64,000 bases of DNA from Stutzerimonas zhaodongensis (GCF_003696365.1 NZ_RFFM01000002.1:930001-994000); one strand, 5' to 3'. Numbered from the stretch's first letter, positions 8,905-19,850 are shown. A program made the numbers and translations. Notes: a model not told the origin generated them from the letters alone.

Positions 8905-11844
8905 ATGCACAACGGAATGAAGCGCACGCTCATCGGCCTGAGCACTGCCCTCGTCGTTTACAGCCTGCTAGGTTTTCTAATCTTGCCCGGTGTCGCCCAG
9001 CGGGTCGTCAACCAACAACTCATCCAGTACGCGACCGTTCCGGCCCGCCTGGGGCGAATCGAGTTCAACCCCTTCAGCCTTGAGCTGAGCCTGTTCGATC
9101 TGCGTCTCGGCGAGGTGGATCAACCGCAGCTCGGTTTCGAGCGTCTCTATGTAGACCTGCAATGGAGCAGTCTCTGGCGCCGAGCCCTTCAGATCGAGAA
9201 CATCGAACTCGTCAAACTGCACACCGAAGTTGTGTTCGGCAAAGATGGAAACCTCAATCTGGCGCAGTTGTTCGACCTGCCGCCCGCGGACGAGAAGCCT
9301 GCCAAAGATGAACCCTTTGCGCTGAGCATTGGACGCCTGCAGCTGATTGAAGGCTCGGTTCGATTTGCCGATCAGCGCCCTGCCGAGCCCATCGACTTTC
9401 TCCTCGACTCTCTTAACTTCGAGCTGCTGAACTTTGCCACCCGTTCCGATGACGCTGCCGATGCCGTGCTGGTTGCAACAGGACCAAGCGGCGCCCGGGT
9501 GGACTGGAATGGGCAGATCAACCTTGCACCGATCAGCTCGTCCGGCCGCTTGAAGGTTAGCAATCTGCAGCTCAAGGATTTCTGGCCCTATGCGCGGGAT
9601 GCCGTATCGCTGCAGCTGAAGGAAGGCCAGCTGAGTTTCGCTGGCGACTATCGGCTGGATCTTACCGAGCGTACCGATCTGCTGTTGAGCAACCTGAGCG
9701 CTGAGTTGGCGCCGCTCAACCTCGATACGCCCGACGGGCAACCCTTGATACGCCTGGAAAACCTCGAGCTCAGCGAGACGTCGCTGGACCTGGCCAAGCA
9801 GCAGGTGACTATTGGCAAAGTGAGCAGCCGTGCGCTGGAAACATGGGTAACACGCGAGCGCGACGGCGAGTTGAATTGGCAGAAATTGCTAGGGCAGCAA
9901 TCAGCCGTGAGGGATGAGGCCGGCCAGGAACCGGGCTCCGCTCAGCAAGCTCCACGGTCCACAACGAATATCAGTGGCGAGCAAACTGCTAACGCATGGC
10001 AGGTCCAGCTACGGAATGCTCAACTGCGTGGTTATCAGATACACCTGAGCGACCAAGTACCAAGTGCCGAGGTGGCGCTGGAGCTGGGGCCGCTGGACCT
10101 AGATCTATCGGACTTCGACAGCCGTGGCACCTCGCCCTTCAAAATCCAGCTAAATAGCCAGGTCGGCAACCAGGGAGCGGTCAGCGCGATAGGACAGCTC
10201 CAGCTTCAGCCCGCCACGGGGCAGTTCAGCATCGACACCCAGGATATCGACCTGAGGATCGCTCAGTCTTATCTGACGCCATTGGTACACCTTGAACTAC
10301 GCAGCGGAATGCTAGCCAGCCAGCTTCAGCTGGCGCTGACCGGGACCGAGCCGCTGGTGTTCGAAATCACTGGGGACGCGCAGGTGACACAACTGCATAC
10401 CCTGGACACCATAAACAACCGCGACTTCGTCAAATGGGAGCGCCTTGAGCTCGAAGGTCTTCGGTATGAGCATCCAGCAATGCTGCAGATCCAACAGGTG
10501 GATCTCAACCGGCCTTATGCGCGCTTCATCATAAACCCTGACCTCACCACCAATATCAACGACCTACTGGTGGAAAAATCTCCTGCCGCCGTGTCGCAAA
10601 CCAGGTCAGGGGTTGCTACCGATATCGATCAGCAGGCCGACGCAATGGGCATTCGCATCGGCGGCGTCAATATCAAGAACGGTTCTGCCAACTTTTCCGA
10701 CCTCAGCCTGCGCCCGCCCTTCATCACTGCGGTCGAAGAGCTCAATGGCCTTATCGGCACCATTAACAACCAGGCACAGCAGTCAGCCACCGTTGACGTC
10801 ACTGGTAAGGTCGACAGATATGCCCCGGTCAGCATCAAAGGCGGCCTGACCCCATTCGACCCAATGCAGAGCCTGGATATCGCAACCCGTTTCCGCCAGG
10901 TCGAACTGACCACTCTGTCGCCCTACTCCGGTAAATTCGCCGGTTACCGAATCCGCAAAGGGCGGATGGACCTTGATCTGCACTACCGCATCGAACAAGG
11001 CAAGTTGAATGCTGAGAACAAGGTGGTACTCCAGCAACTCCAGCTCGGTGAGCAAGTTGACAGTCCCGAGGCCGTCGACCTTCCGGTAAGGCTGGCCGTC
11101 GCCCTACTGAAGGACAGCCGTGGCACCATCTCGCTGGAATTGCCGGTTCAGGGCGACCTGAACAATCCACAGTTCGACGTCATGCCTATCGTCTGGCAAA
11201 CGTTACGCAATCTGGTCACCCGAGCAGTCAAGGCACCGTTCAAGTTTCTGGCCAGTATTGGCGGGGGCGAAAAGAGCGACCTCAGTCAGGTCCACTTCGC
11301 GCCTGGCAGCAGCGAGCTTGACGAACAGATGCGCGCCAATCTGGACACCCTTGCCCGCGCGCTGCAGGAGCGTCCGGTACTTCGCTTGGAGGTCGAAGGT
11401 CAGAGTTCCCCTACTGCCGATGGGCCGCTGTTGGCCGAGCAATGGCTACAGCGGGAGTACCAGCAGACCTGGTACAAGGTCTTGCAAAGGCGTGGTGATA
11501 AAGTCCCCGCTGATGCCGCGCAGCTAGAAATTGGCGAGGAGGAAAAGGCCGCCATGCTTGAAGGCATATACCGCAGCCGTTTGGGTCAACAGCCTCCCGC
11601 ACAGTGGAACGAGCTTGACGAGCAGGCACGGAGCGAGAAGCTGCGTGAAGCAGTGCTTGCCAGTAGAGCCGACAGCACCGCACTCCTTCGTCGGTTAAGC
11701 CGCGCCCGCGCAGCGTCCATCAAGGATTATCTGGTTGACGCTTCCGGGCTCGATGATTCTCGTGTCTATCTGCTGGATACTGGCATTACCCAGGCTGTAG
11801 ACGACGGTCAGGTACCCAGCGTTTTGCATCTGGGAGTTGAGTGA
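8905..11844 (+). CDS. DUF748 / AsmA-like inner-membrane-anchored envelope protein
   Basis: A 979-residue protein with one N-terminal transmembrane helix (about residues 8-28) and then a very long periplasmic region of repeated beta-rich segments, as in the DUF748 branch of the AsmA-like family, whose members are proposed to bridge the envelope or carry lipid. Conserved features are the NPFSLELSLFDLRLGE and KDGNLNLAQLFDL motifs near the start, the GVNIKNGSANFSDLSLRPPF centre, and a C-terminal part with an OmpA-like segment (HFAPGSSELDEQM). It is followed within one base by the DUF2845 gene at 11846. The role is inferred from the family only. Confidence 0.75.
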   Translation: MHNGMKRTLIGLSTALVVYSLLGFLILPGVAQRVVNQQLIQYATVPARLGRIEFNPFSLELSLFDLRLGEVDQPQLGFERLYVDLQWSSLWRRALQIENIELVKLHTEVVFGKDGNLNLAQLFDLPPADEKPAKDEPFALSIGRLQLIEGSVRFADQRPAEPIDFLLDSLNFELLNFATRSDDAADAVLVATGPSGARVDWNGQINLAPISSSGRLKVSNLQLKDFWPYARDAVSLQLKEGQLSFAGDYRLDLTERTDLLLSNLSAELAPLNLDTPDGQPLIRLENLELSETSLDLAKQQVTIGKVSSRALETWVTRERDGELNWQKLLGQQSAVRDEAGQEPGSAQQAPRSTTNISGEQTANAWQVQLRNAQLRGYQIHLSDQVPSAEVALELGPLDLDLSDFDSRGTSPFKIQLNSQVGNQGAVSAIGQLQLQPATGQFSIDTQDIDLRIAQSYLTPLVHLELRSGMLASQLQLALTGTEPLVFEITGDAQVTQLHTLDTINNRDFVKWERLELEGLRYEHPAMLQIQQVDLNRPYARFIINPDLTTNINDLLVEKSPAAVSQTRSGVATDIDQQADAMGIRIGGVNIKNGSANFSDLSLRPPFITAVEELNGLIGTINNQAQQSATVDVTGKVDRYAPVSIKGGLTPFDPMQSLDIATRFRQVELTTLSPYSGKFAGYRIRKGRMDLDLHYRIEQGKLNAENKVVLQQLQLGEQVDSPEAVDLPVRLAVALLKDSRGTISLELPVQGDLNNPQFDVMPIVWQTLRNLVTRAVKAPFKFLASIGGGEKSDLSQVHFAPGSSELDEQMRANLDTLARALQERPVLRLEVEGQSSPTADGPLLAEQWLQREYQQTWYKVLQRRGDKVPADAAQLEIGEEEKAAMLEGIYRSRLGQQPPAQWNELDEQARSEKLREAVLASRADSTALLRRLSRARAASIKDYLVDASGLDDSRVYLLDTGITQAVDDGQVPSVLHLGVE

Positions 11845-11845
11845 G

Positions 11846-12142
11846 ATGTCGCCTGCCTTCGCTCGCACGTTTCTATTTCTGACCCTAGTAACACCTCTGG
11901 CGCACGGTCAGACATTGCGTTGTGGCACCCAGTTGGTCAGCGCAGGAGACAGGGCATTCGAAGTCGAGCGCAAGTGCGGCCCCCCTGCCCAGCGCGACCT
12001 AATCGGCCACACCCTCGGCGCCTACGCCAGGCAGGAATTCATCGTCGAAGAATGGATATATGGCCCTAATAACGGCATGCTCCGCATCCTCACGTTTGAA
12101 GGCAATCGCCTCAGACGTATAGAGACCCGCCGCGCACACTGA
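11846..12142 (+). CDS. DUF2845 small secreted protein, copy 1
   Basis: A 98-residue protein with a signal peptide ending near AHG-Q (about residue 22). The mature part has two cysteines (LRCGTQLV and RKCGPP) and the end motif EEWIYGPNNGMLRILTFEGNRLRRIE, typical of DUF2845 proteins of unknown function. The ATG follows the DUF748 stop by one base, so it is likely translationally coupled. A paralog follows after 13 bases. Confidence 0.75.
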   Translation: MSPAFARTFLFLTLVTPLAHGQTLRCGTQLVSAGDRAFEVERKCGPPAQRDLIGHTLGAYARQEFIVEEWIYGPNNGMLRILTFEGNRLRRIETRRAH

Positions 12143-12155
12143 CTACAGGAATCAC

Positions 12156-12464
12156 ATGTCTCCAGCTTCGACTGTTATCGCGCTGAGCGTGCTGGTGTAC
12201 GCCTGCGCAACCCAAGCAGCGTCTACTCACCGATGCGGCAGCGCTCTAGTCAGCCTCGATGCCTCTACCAGCGAAGTAAGGCAGAAATGTGGTGCACCTC
12301 CGAGCGCAGCGCTCATTGGCTACAAAGAGGTCCTGGATGACTACGGTTTTCGCCATGAAGTCCAGGTTGAAGAATGGACGTACGGGCCTACCAACGGGAT
12401 GTATCACTTCTTGCGTTTTGAAGGTAATCGGCTGCGCCGTATCGAAAGTCAGCGCGGCCGCTGA
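12156..12464 (+). CDS. DUF2845 small secreted protein, copy 2
   Basis: A 102-residue paralog of the preceding gene, with a signal peptide (cleavage probably after ATQA) and the same layout: HRCGSALV, RQKCGAPP and EEWTYGPTNGMYHFLRFEGNRLRRIE. The two cysteines align with those of copy 1 and probably form a disulfide in the periplasm. It ends the three-gene unit starting at 8905, just before a strong bidirectional terminator. Confidence 0.75.
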   Translation: MSPASTVIALSVLVYACATQAASTHRCGSALVSLDASTSEVRQKCGAPPSAALIGYKEVLDDYGFRHEVQVEEWTYGPTNGMYHFLRFEGNRLRRIESQRGR

Positions 12465-12470
12465 TCTTCC

Positions 12471-12500
12471 AAAAAAAAGCCCCGCCTAGGCGGGGCTTCT
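12471..12500. terminator. Bidirectional terminator between DUF2845 and BON genes
   Basis: AGCCCCGCC (12478-12486) pairs with GGCGGGGCT (12489-12497), flanked by eight A residues on the left. On the minus strand the stem is followed by a T-run, so it mainly serves the BON gene; on the plus strand only TTCTT follows. It sits between convergent genes. Confidence 0.85.
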
Positions 12501-12539
12501 TGCAGGTGCGTCTTATGATCGGCGCACCTCGCTGAAAGC

Positions 12540-12914
12540 TTAGTCAGCGGCTTTCAGGCCGTCCGCCGAAACGTCGCGAACGCCTTCGATTGCCTTGGCC
12601 TTGTTGATCGCGACTTCACGCTCTGCTTCGGTGGCTACAGTCCCCGAAAGCGAAACAACGCCTTGATTGGTTTCGACCTTGATGTCCATACCTGGGGTTG
12701 CATCTTCAGCGAGCAGCGAGGATTTGACCTTGGTGGTGATCCAAGTATCGGAAGTAGCGTCGCCAGCATCCTTCATGGTGTCGTTGGCGGCCAGCATGAC
12801 CGTATCAGCCTTATCCAGCGCTGGGGTGGTGTCTGCAAAAGCGGCACCTGCCATTGGCAAGCTAAGAGCAGCGGCTACGGCAGCGGCGGTAAGCGAATTC
12901 TGGATCATGTTCAT
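12540..12914 (-). CDS. Periplasmic BON-domain protein
   Basis: A 124-residue exported protein: a signal peptide ending near GAAFA-D, a linker rich in D/T/A, and a single BON domain from about residue 55 (DTWITTKVKSSLLAE ... GVVSLSGTVATEAEREVA ... GVRDVSADGL). BON domains bind phospholipid or interact with outer-membrane proteins, and related proteins (OsmY type) are induced by envelope or osmotic stress. The ATG at 12914 is chosen over upstream alternatives because AGGAGT lies six bases before it. It is monocistronic. Confidence 0.85.
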   Translation of the reverse strand: MNMIQNSLTAAAVAAALSLPMAGAAFADTTPALDKADTVMLAANDTMKDAGDATSDTWITTKVKSSLLAEDATPGMDIKVETNQGVVSLSGTVATEAEREVAINKAKAIEGVRDVSADGLKAAD

Positions 12915-13155
12915 AGTGGCACTCCTGTTTTCTTCAGATGTCTGCGGCATCAATCCGACCGCAGATTCACAGTAGATATCGCAATCGACGTGCCATCTTT
13001 GCGAGAAAAAAACTCCTTATATTTCAATAAGATGAAAACAGCAGTAGCTTAAAGCCACTAGCACACTGCAAGTTTTGCTGATCCCAGGCGTGCAAGATGC
13101 AATAACTTCAATGTGCGCCAGGACGCTCTTTAGGGACAATTAGAAACCCAAACAA

Positions 13156-13184
13156 GAAAAAAGGACCCGAAGGTCCTTTTTTCC
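13156..13184 (-). terminator. Terminator of pnp
   Basis: AAAGGACC and GGTCCTTT pair around a short loop just 18 bases after the pnp stop, with T-runs on both sides (TTTTTTCTTG on the minus strand). It is effectively bidirectional. Confidence 0.85.
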
Positions 13185-13201
13185 AACGCCCGATATCGAG
13201 G

Positions 13202-15307
13202 TTAAGCGCCAGAAGCTTCCGCAGCAGCGACATCTTTGATCGACAGCTTGATTCGGCCACGATTGTCCACATCCAGTACCAGGACTTTCACTTCCTGGCC
13301 TTCCTTCAGGACGTCAGTGACCTTCTCCACACGCTGATCACTCAGCATGGAGATATGCACGAGACCATCCTTGCCCGGAAGGATGTTGACGAATGCACCG
13401 AAATCAACGATTCGCTCAACCTTGCCAACGTAGATCTTACCGATCTCAGCCTCGGCAGTGATGCCCAGGACGCGCTGTTTGGCGGCCTCTGCGGCTTCCT
13501 TAGTCTCACCGAAGATCTTGATCGAGCCATCGTCTTCGATATCGATCGAAGCCTTGGTTTCTTCACAGATGCTACGGATGGTGGCGCCACCCTTGCCGAT
13601 GACGTCGCGGATCTTGTCCTGATCGATCTTCATCGCAATCATGGTTGGGGCGTTGGCAGACAATTCGGTACGCGACTGACCAATCACCTGATTCATCTGA
13701 CCGAGGATGTTGAGACGGGCTTCCAGCGCCTGGCCCAAGGCAATTTCCATGATCTCTTCAGTGATGCCTTGGATCTTGATGTCCATCTGCAGCGCGGTCA
13801 CACCCTTGGCGGTACCGGCTACCTTGAAGTCCATGTCGCCCAGGTGATCCTCGTCTCCGAGGATGTCGGTCAGAACAGCGAACTTCTCACCTTCCTTGAC
13901 CAGGCCCATGGCGATACCAGCTACAGGAGCTTTCATCGGTACGCCAGCGTCCATCAGCGCGAGCGAAGCACCACAGACAGAGGCCATGGAGCTCGAACCG
14001 TTCGACTCGGTGATCTCCGAAACTACACGAATGGTGTAGGGGAACTCGTCAGCACTCGGCAGCATGGCAGCAACCGAGCGACGCGCCAGCCGACCGTGAC
14101 CGATTTCGCGGCGACCGGTAGCCCCCATGCGGCCACACTCACCCACCGAATACGGAGGGAAGTTGTAATGCAGCATGAAGGGGTCTTTCTTCTCACCTTC
14201 GAGGGTGTCGAGCAGCTGCGCGTCACGGGCGGTGCCGAGGGTGGCAACGACCAGAGCCTGAGTTTCACCACGGGTGAACAGCGCAGAGCCGTGGGTCTTG
14301 TCGAGTACGCCGACTTCGATGTTCAGGCCACGAACAGTGCGGGTGTCGCGACCGTCGATACGTGGCTTGCCGTTAACGATGTTTTCGCGAACGGTGCGGT
14401 ACTCGATCTCGCCGAATGCTTCTTTGACTTCACCAGCGGAGGGCTGGCCTTCTTCACCGGAGAACTTGGCAACGACCTGGTCTTTCAGTTCGCCCAGGCG
14501 CGCGTAGCGGTCCTGCTTGATGGTGATGGTGTATGCCTGCGAGATGGCCTCGCCAAATTCGCTACGAATCGAGCTGAGTAGCTGAGTGTTTTCAGCCTTT
14601 GGCTGCCAATCCCAGGTCGGCTTGCCGGCTTCGGCTGCCAGTTCGGTAACGGCTTGAACTACGGCCTGGAACTCGTCGTGGGCGAAGAGCACCGCGCCCA
14701 GCATCTGGTCTTCGGTCAGTTCTTTAGCTTCCGACTCGACCATCAGTACGGCATCTTTGGTACCGGCGACGACCATGTCCAGGCTAGACGCCTTGAGCTG
14801 CTCGTAAGTCGGGTTCAGCAAGTAGCCGGTTTCCGGGTGGAAGGCGACACGAGCAGCGCCGATCGGGCCATTGAACGGGATGCCGGAGATCGCCAGAGCA
14901 GCCGAGGTACCGATCATCGCAGCGATGTCCGGATCGGTCTTTTTGCTGGTGGAAACCACGGTGCAGATGACCTGCACTTCGTTCTGGAAACCTTCAGGGA
15001 ATAGCGGACGGATCGGTCGATCGATCAGGCGCGAAGTCAGGGTTTCCTTTTCGGAAGGACGCGCTTCACGCTTGAAGAAGCCGCCCGGAATTTTGCCTGC
15101 TGCGTAGGTCTTTTCCTGATAATGGACCGAGAGCGGGAAAAAGCCCTTGCTCGGATCGGCAGTTTTGGCGCCGGTGACGGCGACCAGAACAGTGACGTCA
15201 TCATCAACGGTGACCAATACGGCGCCACTGGCTTGACGGGCGATACGGCCTGTCTCGAGGGTTACGGTCGACTGACCGAATTGGAATTTCTTGATTACCG
15301 GGTTCAC
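13202..15307 (-). CDS. pnp: Polyribonucleotide nucleotidyltransferase (PNPase)
   Basis: A 3'-5' phosphorolytic exoribonuclease, a trimer that joins the RNA degradosome. The 701 residues comprise two RNase PH domains (the first begins near [19 protein letters not shown]; the second carries [13 protein letters not shown] and the catalytic-site [20 protein letters not shown]), a KH domain with the [11 protein letters not shown] loop near residue 565, and an S1 domain ([20 protein letters not shown]) ending near the C-terminus. It lies downstream of rpsO, an arrangement conserved in E. coli, with a hairpin between them. Confidence 0.98.
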   Translation of the reverse strand: MNPVIKKFQFGQSTVTLETGRIARQASGAVLVTVDDDVTVLVAVTGAKTADPSKGFFPLSVHYQEKTYAAGKIPGGFFKREARPSEKETLTSRLIDRPIRPLFPEGFQNEVQVICTVVSTSKKTDPDIAAMIGTSAALAISGIPFNGPIGAARVAFHPETGYLLNPTYEQLKASSLDMVVAGTKDAVLMVESEAKELTEDQMLGAVLFAHDEFQAVVQAVTELAAEAGKPTWDWQPKAENTQLLSSIRSEFGEAISQAYTITIKQDRYARLGELKDQVVAKFSGEEGQPSAGEVKEAFGEIEYRTVRENIVNGKPRIDGRDTRTVRGLNIEVGVLDKTHGSALFTRGETQALVVATLGTARDAQLLDTLEGEKKDPFMLHYNFPPYSVGECGRMGATGRREIGHGRLARRSVAAMLPSADEFPYTIRVVSEITESNGSSSMASVCGASLALMDAGVPMKAPVAGIAMGLVKEGEKFAVLTDILGDEDHLGDMDFKVAGTAKGVTALQMDIKIQGITEEIMEIALGQALEARLNILGQMNQVIGQSRTELSANAPTMIAMKIDQDKIRDVIGKGGATIRSICEETKASIDIEDDGSIKIFGETKEAAEAAKQRVLGITAEAEIGKIYVGKVERIVDFGAFVNILPGKDGLVHISMLSDQRVEKVTDVLKEGQEVKVLVLDVDNRGRIKLSIKDVAAAEASGA

Positions 15308-15451
15308 GGTGGTTCCTTCTCTTTGTTGCCTTGGGGGAAACTTTACTCACACCTCGCGGGCCATGCCTCGCGCGAAGCGCTTCATCGAATGCTTGGGCAG
15401 TGGTGGGTATCGAACCCGAACGCTGTCCAGATGTATCTCTCTGAAAGGCAA

Positions 15452-15486
15452 AAGCTGGAAGCAGGGACGAGCCCCACTTCCAGCTT
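15452..15486 (-). terminator. Hairpin between rpsO and pnp
   Basis: AAGCTGGAAG (15452-15461) and CTTCCAGCTT (15477-15486) form a 10-bp stem about 30 bases after the rpsO stop, followed on the minus strand by TTGCC. The equivalent E. coli region holds the rpsO attenuator and RNase III site that controls pnp; the same role here is inferred. Confidence 0.6.
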
Positions 15487-15513
15487 CGGCATTCAGCTTC
15501 GCACCAGCATCGC

Positions 15514-15783
15514 TTAGCGACGCAGACCCAGACGACCGATCAGGGTGCTGTAACGAGTGGTGTCCTTACCCTTCAGGTAATCCAGCAGCTTACGGCGCTG
15601 GTTAACCATACGGATCAGACCACGACGCGAGTGGTGATCTTTACCGTTAACCTTGAAGTGACCTTGCAGCTTGTTGATGTTGGCGGTCAGCAGGGCTACC
15701 TGCACTTCCGGAGAACCGGTATCGCCTTCAGCTTGCTTGTACTCGTCAACGATCTGGGCTTTTTCTTCAACGCTAAGTGCCAT
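15514..15783 (-). CDS. rpsO: Ribosomal protein uS15
   Basis: Small-subunit protein S15 binds 16S rRNA helices in the central domain early in assembly. The protein is 89 residues, the exact family length, starting [15 protein letters not shown] and containing [36 protein letters not shown] and a [12 protein letters not shown] end. The ATG at 15783 is chosen over an in-frame start 15 bases earlier by family length. Confidence 0.98.
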   Translation of the reverse strand: MALSVEEKAQIVDEYKQAEGDTGSPEVQVALLTANINKLQGHFKVNGKDHHSRRGLIRMVNQRRKLLDYLKGKDTTRYSTLIGRLGLRR

Positions 15784-15900
15784 GATGGGCTCCTTCAATG
15801 AACAGGCCGGGACATGTCCCGTGTTTTAAAAAAGGTGTGACCGTGCCTGCCAACAGCCAACCTCGTAACGCGGCACACCCTGGGGCGCACCACGTATCGG

Positions 15901-16818
15901 TCATTCCGACCGAATCAATCGACGCGGCGCAATGCGCCCGTCGTCGCTCACTTCACCGATGCCAATGAAGCGACCATTGTGATCCTGCACCCGCAACATA
16001 CCGAATTTTGGCGCTTCCGGTGCACGTACCGGCTGACCATGCAGCCAATAGAACGAGCTGTGCTCCGAAAGCTGGAGCAGCGGCCAGTGTTCGAGCCCGC
16101 TGTCGACTGGCTTGAGGAAAGCGTCCACCGCCTCTGCCCCGCCTTCGCCATGCACTCGCTCCAGCTCTTCGAGGCTCACTGTCTGGCTCAGATCGAACGG
16201 CCCTGCTTGAGTTCTTCGCAATTCGGCCACGTGCGCACCACAACCCAACGCATGTCCGATGTCTTCTACCAAGGTCCGGATGTAGGTGCCTTTGCTACAA
16301 GCGACAGCCAGACGCGCCCGGTCCGCTTCAAACGACAGCAAATCCAAGCGGGCAATGGTAACAGAACGAGGCTCACGCTCCACTACCTCTCCTGCACGAG
16401 CAAGCTTGTATAGCGGCTGGCCGTCACGCTTGAGCGCCGAATACATGGGCGGAACCTGCAGCAGATCTCCCCGAAACTGGGGTAATAACGCCTCGAACTG
16501 CGCCTGGGTTGCTGTTACAGGCTTACGCTCGATCACCTCGCCCTCGGCATCGGCCGTCGTTGTGGTGACGCCGAGCTGTGCAACAGTCTCGTAACCTTTG
16601 TCAGCATCGAGCAGATATTGCGAGAACTTGGTCGCTTCGCCGAAACATAACGGCAACACGCCGGTTGCCAGCGGATCGAGGCTACCAGTGTGTCCGGCTT
16701 TCTCGGCGTTGAGCAGCCAGCGAACTTTCTGCAGGGCGGCATTGGAAGTGAAACCGCGAGGTTTATCGAGAAGAATGATGCCGCTGACCGCTCGGCGTAC
16801 ACGTTTTACCTGGGCCAA
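15901..16818 (-). CDS. truB: tRNA pseudouridine-55 synthase
   Basis: TruB makes pseudouridine 55 in the T-loop of most tRNAs. The 305-residue protein has the N-terminal [14 protein letters not shown], the catalytic aspartate in [15 protein letters not shown], the [16 protein letters not shown] segment, [14 protein letters not shown] and a C-terminal PUA-like domain. It follows rbfA after three bases, part of the rimP-nusA-infB-rbfA-truB-rpsO-pnp operon. Confidence 0.97.
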   Translation of the reverse strand: MAQVKRVRRAVSGIILLDKPRGFTSNAALQKVRWLLNAEKAGHTGSLDPLATGVLPLCFGEATKFSQYLLDADKGYETVAQLGVTTTTADAEGEVIERKPVTATQAQFEALLPQFRGDLLQVPPMYSALKRDGQPLYKLARAGEVVEREPRSVTIARLDLLSFEADRARLAVACSKGTYIRTLVEDIGHALGCGAHVAELRRTQAGPFDLSQTVSLEELERVHGEGGAEAVDAFLKPVDSGLEHWPLLQLSEHSSFYWLHGQPVRAPEAPKFGMLRVQDHNGRFIGIGEVSDDGRIAPRRLIRSE

Positions 16819-16821
16819 TCC

Positions 16822-17211
16822 TTACTCTCCAAGATCGTCGCTGTGCTTGCGGTCTTCAGCTACCGCTCGCTCGATGAGCGACGTCAGCTCGACACCACGA
16901 CGCACACTGGCGTCATAGTTGAAATGCAGCTGTGGCACGGTACGCAACTTCATCGCCTTACCCAGCTGCATCCGCAGGAAACCACCGGCATCGTTGAGGA
17001 TTCGGAGATTGCCCTTGACCGCATCTTCATCGTCATCCTTGCCCATGACCGTGATGAAAATCTTGGCGTGAGAAAGATCACGACTGACTTCAACTGCGGT
17101 GATGGTTATCAGGCCCAGACGGGGATCTTTCACTTCACGCTGAATGAGCTGCGCCAATTCGCGCTGCATCTGGTCGCCGATACGCTGGGTACGGCTGAAT
17201 TCTTTGGCCAT
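16822..17211 (-). CDS. rbfA: 30S ribosome-binding factor A
   Basis: RbfA is a KH-like factor needed for late 16S rRNA maturation and for growth in the cold. The 129-residue protein starts [23 protein letters not shown], has the [23 protein letters not shown] core and ends with [17 protein letters not shown] and a helix. The start at 17211 is the conserved N-terminus; an in-frame upstream start would run into the infB-rbfA hairpin. Confidence 0.97.
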   Translation of the reverse strand: MAKEFSRTQRIGDQMQRELAQLIQREVKDPRLGLITITAVEVSRDLSHAKIFITVMGKDDDEDAVKGNLRILNDAGGFLRMQLGKAMKLRTVPQLHFNYDASVRRGVELTSLIERAVAEDRKHSDDLGE

Positions 17212-17268
17212 GAAATCTGCCTTGAGCAGCAAGCTGCTGATTTGAAAAACTCGTACTGCAAAGGCAAA

Positions 17269-17304
17269 CGGCAAGCTTCCAGGATCTCTCCTGAAAGCTT
17301 GCCG
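17269..17304 (-). other. Long hairpin between infB and rbfA
   Basis: CGGCAAGCTT (17269-17278) pairs with AAGCTTGCCG (17295-17304), and CAGGA/TCCTG continue the stem inside. It lies 22 bases after the infB stop and is followed on the minus strand by TTTGCCTTTG, a weak U-tract. It may be an attenuator or RNA-processing site within the operon. Confidence 0.6.
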
Positions 17305-17326
17305 CCGATTAGCCTAACAGCTGCTG

Positions 17327-19822
17327 TTAGAGCGAACGCGCCACTTCGACTTTCTCGAATACTTCGATCTTGTCGCCAGCTTTGACGTCGTTGTAACTCT
17401 TCACTGCGATACCGCACTCCATGCCGGCACGCACTTCCGCGACGTCATCCTTGAAGCGGCGCAGGGATTCAAGCTCACCTTCGAAGATGACCACGTCATC
17501 ACGCAGGACACGAATTGGGCGGTTGCGATGCACCATACCCTCAGTGACCATGCAGCCTGCCACGGCTCCGAATTTCGGTGAACGGAACACGTCGCGCACT
17601 TCGGCGATGCCAAGAATGTTCTCTCGAACATCGCTGCCCAGCATGCCGGTCAGCGCTTTCTTGACGTCTTCGATGATGTCGTAGATCACGTTGTAGTAAC
17701 GCAGATCCAGACCTTCCTGCTCGACGATCTTGCGCGCACCAGCATCGGCACGGACGTTGAAGCCGAACAGCACGGCATTGGATGCTAGCGCCAGGTTGGC
17801 ATCACTCTCGGTGATACCACCAACACCGCCCCCGATCACACGTACCTGAACTTCATCGTTACCCAGGCCGCCGAGCGAACCCTGCAAAGCCTCGAGCGAA
17901 CCGCGAACGTCGGATTTGAGGACAATATTGAGCGTCTTCTTCTCTTCCTGGCCCATGTTCTCGAAGATGTTTTCTAGCTTGCCGGCATGTGCACGGGCCA
18001 GTTTCACTTCGCGGAACTTGCCTTGACGGAACAAGGCCACTTCGCGTGCCTTCTTCTCGTCAGCCAGAACGCTGAGCTCGTCGCCTGCGTCCGGCGTACC
18101 GTCGAGGCCAAGAATCTCGACCGGGATCGACGGACCAGCTTCCTTGATCGGCTTGCCGTTCTCGTCGAGCATCGCGCGGATACGGCCGTAGTTGGAGCCG
18201 ACCAGCGCCATGTCACCCTGACGCAAAGTACCATCCTGCACGAGTACTGTAGCGACCGGGCCGCGACCTTTATCCAAACGCGACTCAACTACAACACCAC
18301 GGCCAGGAGCCGACGGCGTAGCGGTGAGCTCGAGGATCTCGGCCTGCAACAGAACCGCTTCGAGCAGATCGTCCACACCCGTACCCATTTTTGCGGATAC
18401 AGACACGAATGGCGTATCACCGCCCCACTCTTCAGACGTAACTTCGTGAACAGACAACTCGCTGCGGATCCGATCCAGATCAGCGCCAGGCTTATCGATC
18501 TTGTTCACGGCAACCACCAGCGGAACACCAGCAGCCTTGGCATGCTGGATCGCCTCGATGGTCTGCGGCATCACGCCGTCATCGGCTGCCACCACCAGGA
18601 TGACGATATCGGTCGCCTGAGCACCACGGGCACGCATAGCGGTAAACGCCGCGTGACCCGGGGTATCGAGGAACGTCACCATGCCGCGATCGGTTTCCAC
18701 ATGGTAGGCACCGATATGCTGGGTGATGCCGCCCGCTTCGCCGGCAGCAACTTTGGCGCGACGAATGTAGTCGAGCAGCGACGTCTTACCGTGGTCGACA
18801 TGACCCATCACAGTCACAACCGGTGCACGAGTAATAGCCTCACCTTCGAACTTCAACAGCTCGGCCAGCTGCTCTTCAAGGGCATTGTCACTGACCAGCT
18901 TGACCTTGTGGCCGAGCTCTTCGGCGATCAGCTGCGCTGTTTCCTGATCGAGTACCTGATTGATGGTCACCGGGGTGCCCATCTTGAACATGAACTTGAT
19001 CACTTCGGCTGCTTTAACCGACATCTGCTGAGCCAAATCGCCAACCGTGATGGTTTCGCCAATGGCGACTTCACGAACGATCGGGCCAGTCGGGCTCTGG
19101 AAGCCATGCGCGTTGCGCTTCTTCAGCTTCGATTTGCCACGTCCACCGCGACGGAATCCATCAGCGTCATCATCACCGCTACGTACGGTGCGCGACAGCG
19201 GCGCTTTAGCCTTCAGGGAAGGACGATGCTGAGCCTGTTTGCGATCACGACGTTCGTCGTCATCACTTCGGGCCTTGTCAGGACGACGCGGTTCATCCTT
19301 CTTGCGATCCTCGACAGGCGCGGCAGGAGCAACCGGTACGGGCTCAGGCGCAACAGCGGCAACAGGCTCTGGGGACGCGGTAGGCGGAGTTTCCGCCTTG
19401 GTCGCTTCGGCCTGGCGGCGAGCTTCTTCCTCGGCGCGCAGCCGTTCTTCTTCAGCCGCCTTCTGACGAGCAGCTTCCTCAGCGGCGCGCTGCTCTTCCA
19501 GCTCGCGTTGCTTCTCTGCTTCGATCTCATCAGGGCTGCGCTTGACGAAAGTCTTCTTCTTGCGCACTTCAACGCTGATGGTCTTGCTACCACCGACCTT
19601 AAGCTTGGTCGTGGTCTTGCGCTGCAATGTGATCTTGCGCGGCTCGTCCACCTTGGCGCCGTGGCTGCTCTTAAGGTGCGCCAACAGGGCCTGCTTTTCG
19701 TTATCGGTCACTACTTGCTCGGCGCTGGTGTGCGACAGTCCTGCCTCACGCATCTGCTGTAGCAGTCGCTCGACCGGTGTGTCGACCACCTGGGCCAGTT
19801 CTTTCACCGTGACTTGCGTCAT
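17327..19822 (-). CDS. infB: Translation initiation factor IF-2
   Basis: IF-2 is the GTPase that places initiator tRNA on the 30S subunit; its tRNA partner is encoded just upstream (21968-22044). The 831 residues comprise an N-terminal IF2N domain ([20 protein letters not shown]), a long charged coiled linker with [14 protein letters not shown]-like repeats (about residues 85-200), a second IF2N region, the G domain (G1 GHVDHGKT near 340, [12 protein letters not shown]) and C-terminal domains binding fMet-tRNA. It is part of the nusA operon, 28 bases after nusA. Confidence 0.98.
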   Translation of the reverse strand: MTQVTVKELAQVVDTPVERLLQQMREAGLSHTSAEQVVTDNEKQALLAHLKSSHGAKVDEPRKITLQRKTTTKLKVGGSKTISVEVRKKKTFVKRSPDEIEAEKQRELEEQRAAEEAARQKAAEEERLRAEEEARRQAEATKAETPPTASPEPVAAVAPEPVPVAPAAPVEDRKKDEPRRPDKARSDDDERRDRKQAQHRPSLKAKAPLSRTVRSGDDDADGFRRGGRGKSKLKKRNAHGFQSPTGPIVREVAIGETITVGDLAQQMSVKAAEVIKFMFKMGTPVTINQVLDQETAQLIAEELGHKVKLVSDNALEEQLAELLKFEGEAITRAPVVTVMGHVDHGKTSLLDYIRRAKVAAGEAGGITQHIGAYHVETDRGMVTFLDTPGHAAFTAMRARGAQATDIVILVVAADDGVMPQTIEAIQHAKAAGVPLVVAVNKIDKPGADLDRIRSELSVHEVTSEEWGGDTPFVSVSAKMGTGVDDLLEAVLLQAEILELTATPSAPGRGVVVESRLDKGRGPVATVLVQDGTLRQGDMALVGSNYGRIRAMLDENGKPIKEAGPSIPVEILGLDGTPDAGDELSVLADEKKAREVALFRQGKFREVKLARAHAGKLENIFENMGQEEKKTLNIVLKSDVRGSLEALQGSLGGLGNDEVQVRVIGGGVGGITESDANLALASNAVLFGFNVRADAGARKIVEQEGLDLRYYNVIYDIIEDVKKALTGMLGSDVRENILGIAEVRDVFRSPKFGAVAGCMVTEGMVHRNRPIRVLRDDVVIFEGELESLRRFKDDVAEVRAGMECGIAVKSYNDVKAGDKIEVFEKVEVARSL

Positions 19823-19850
19823 GCATCTCTCTCCTCAGGCCGCTAATTAC

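Noticed and set aside
17987-19762. A 591-codon open frame on the plus strand opposite infB
   Set aside because: It lies entirely antisense to a well-conserved gene with GC-rich codon bias, which keeps the opposite frame open; its translation is low-complexity and unlike a protein. The same holds for long frames opposite pnp (13355-14581), dnaK (36913-38388), lldD (46373-47863) and nrdD (60308-61918).
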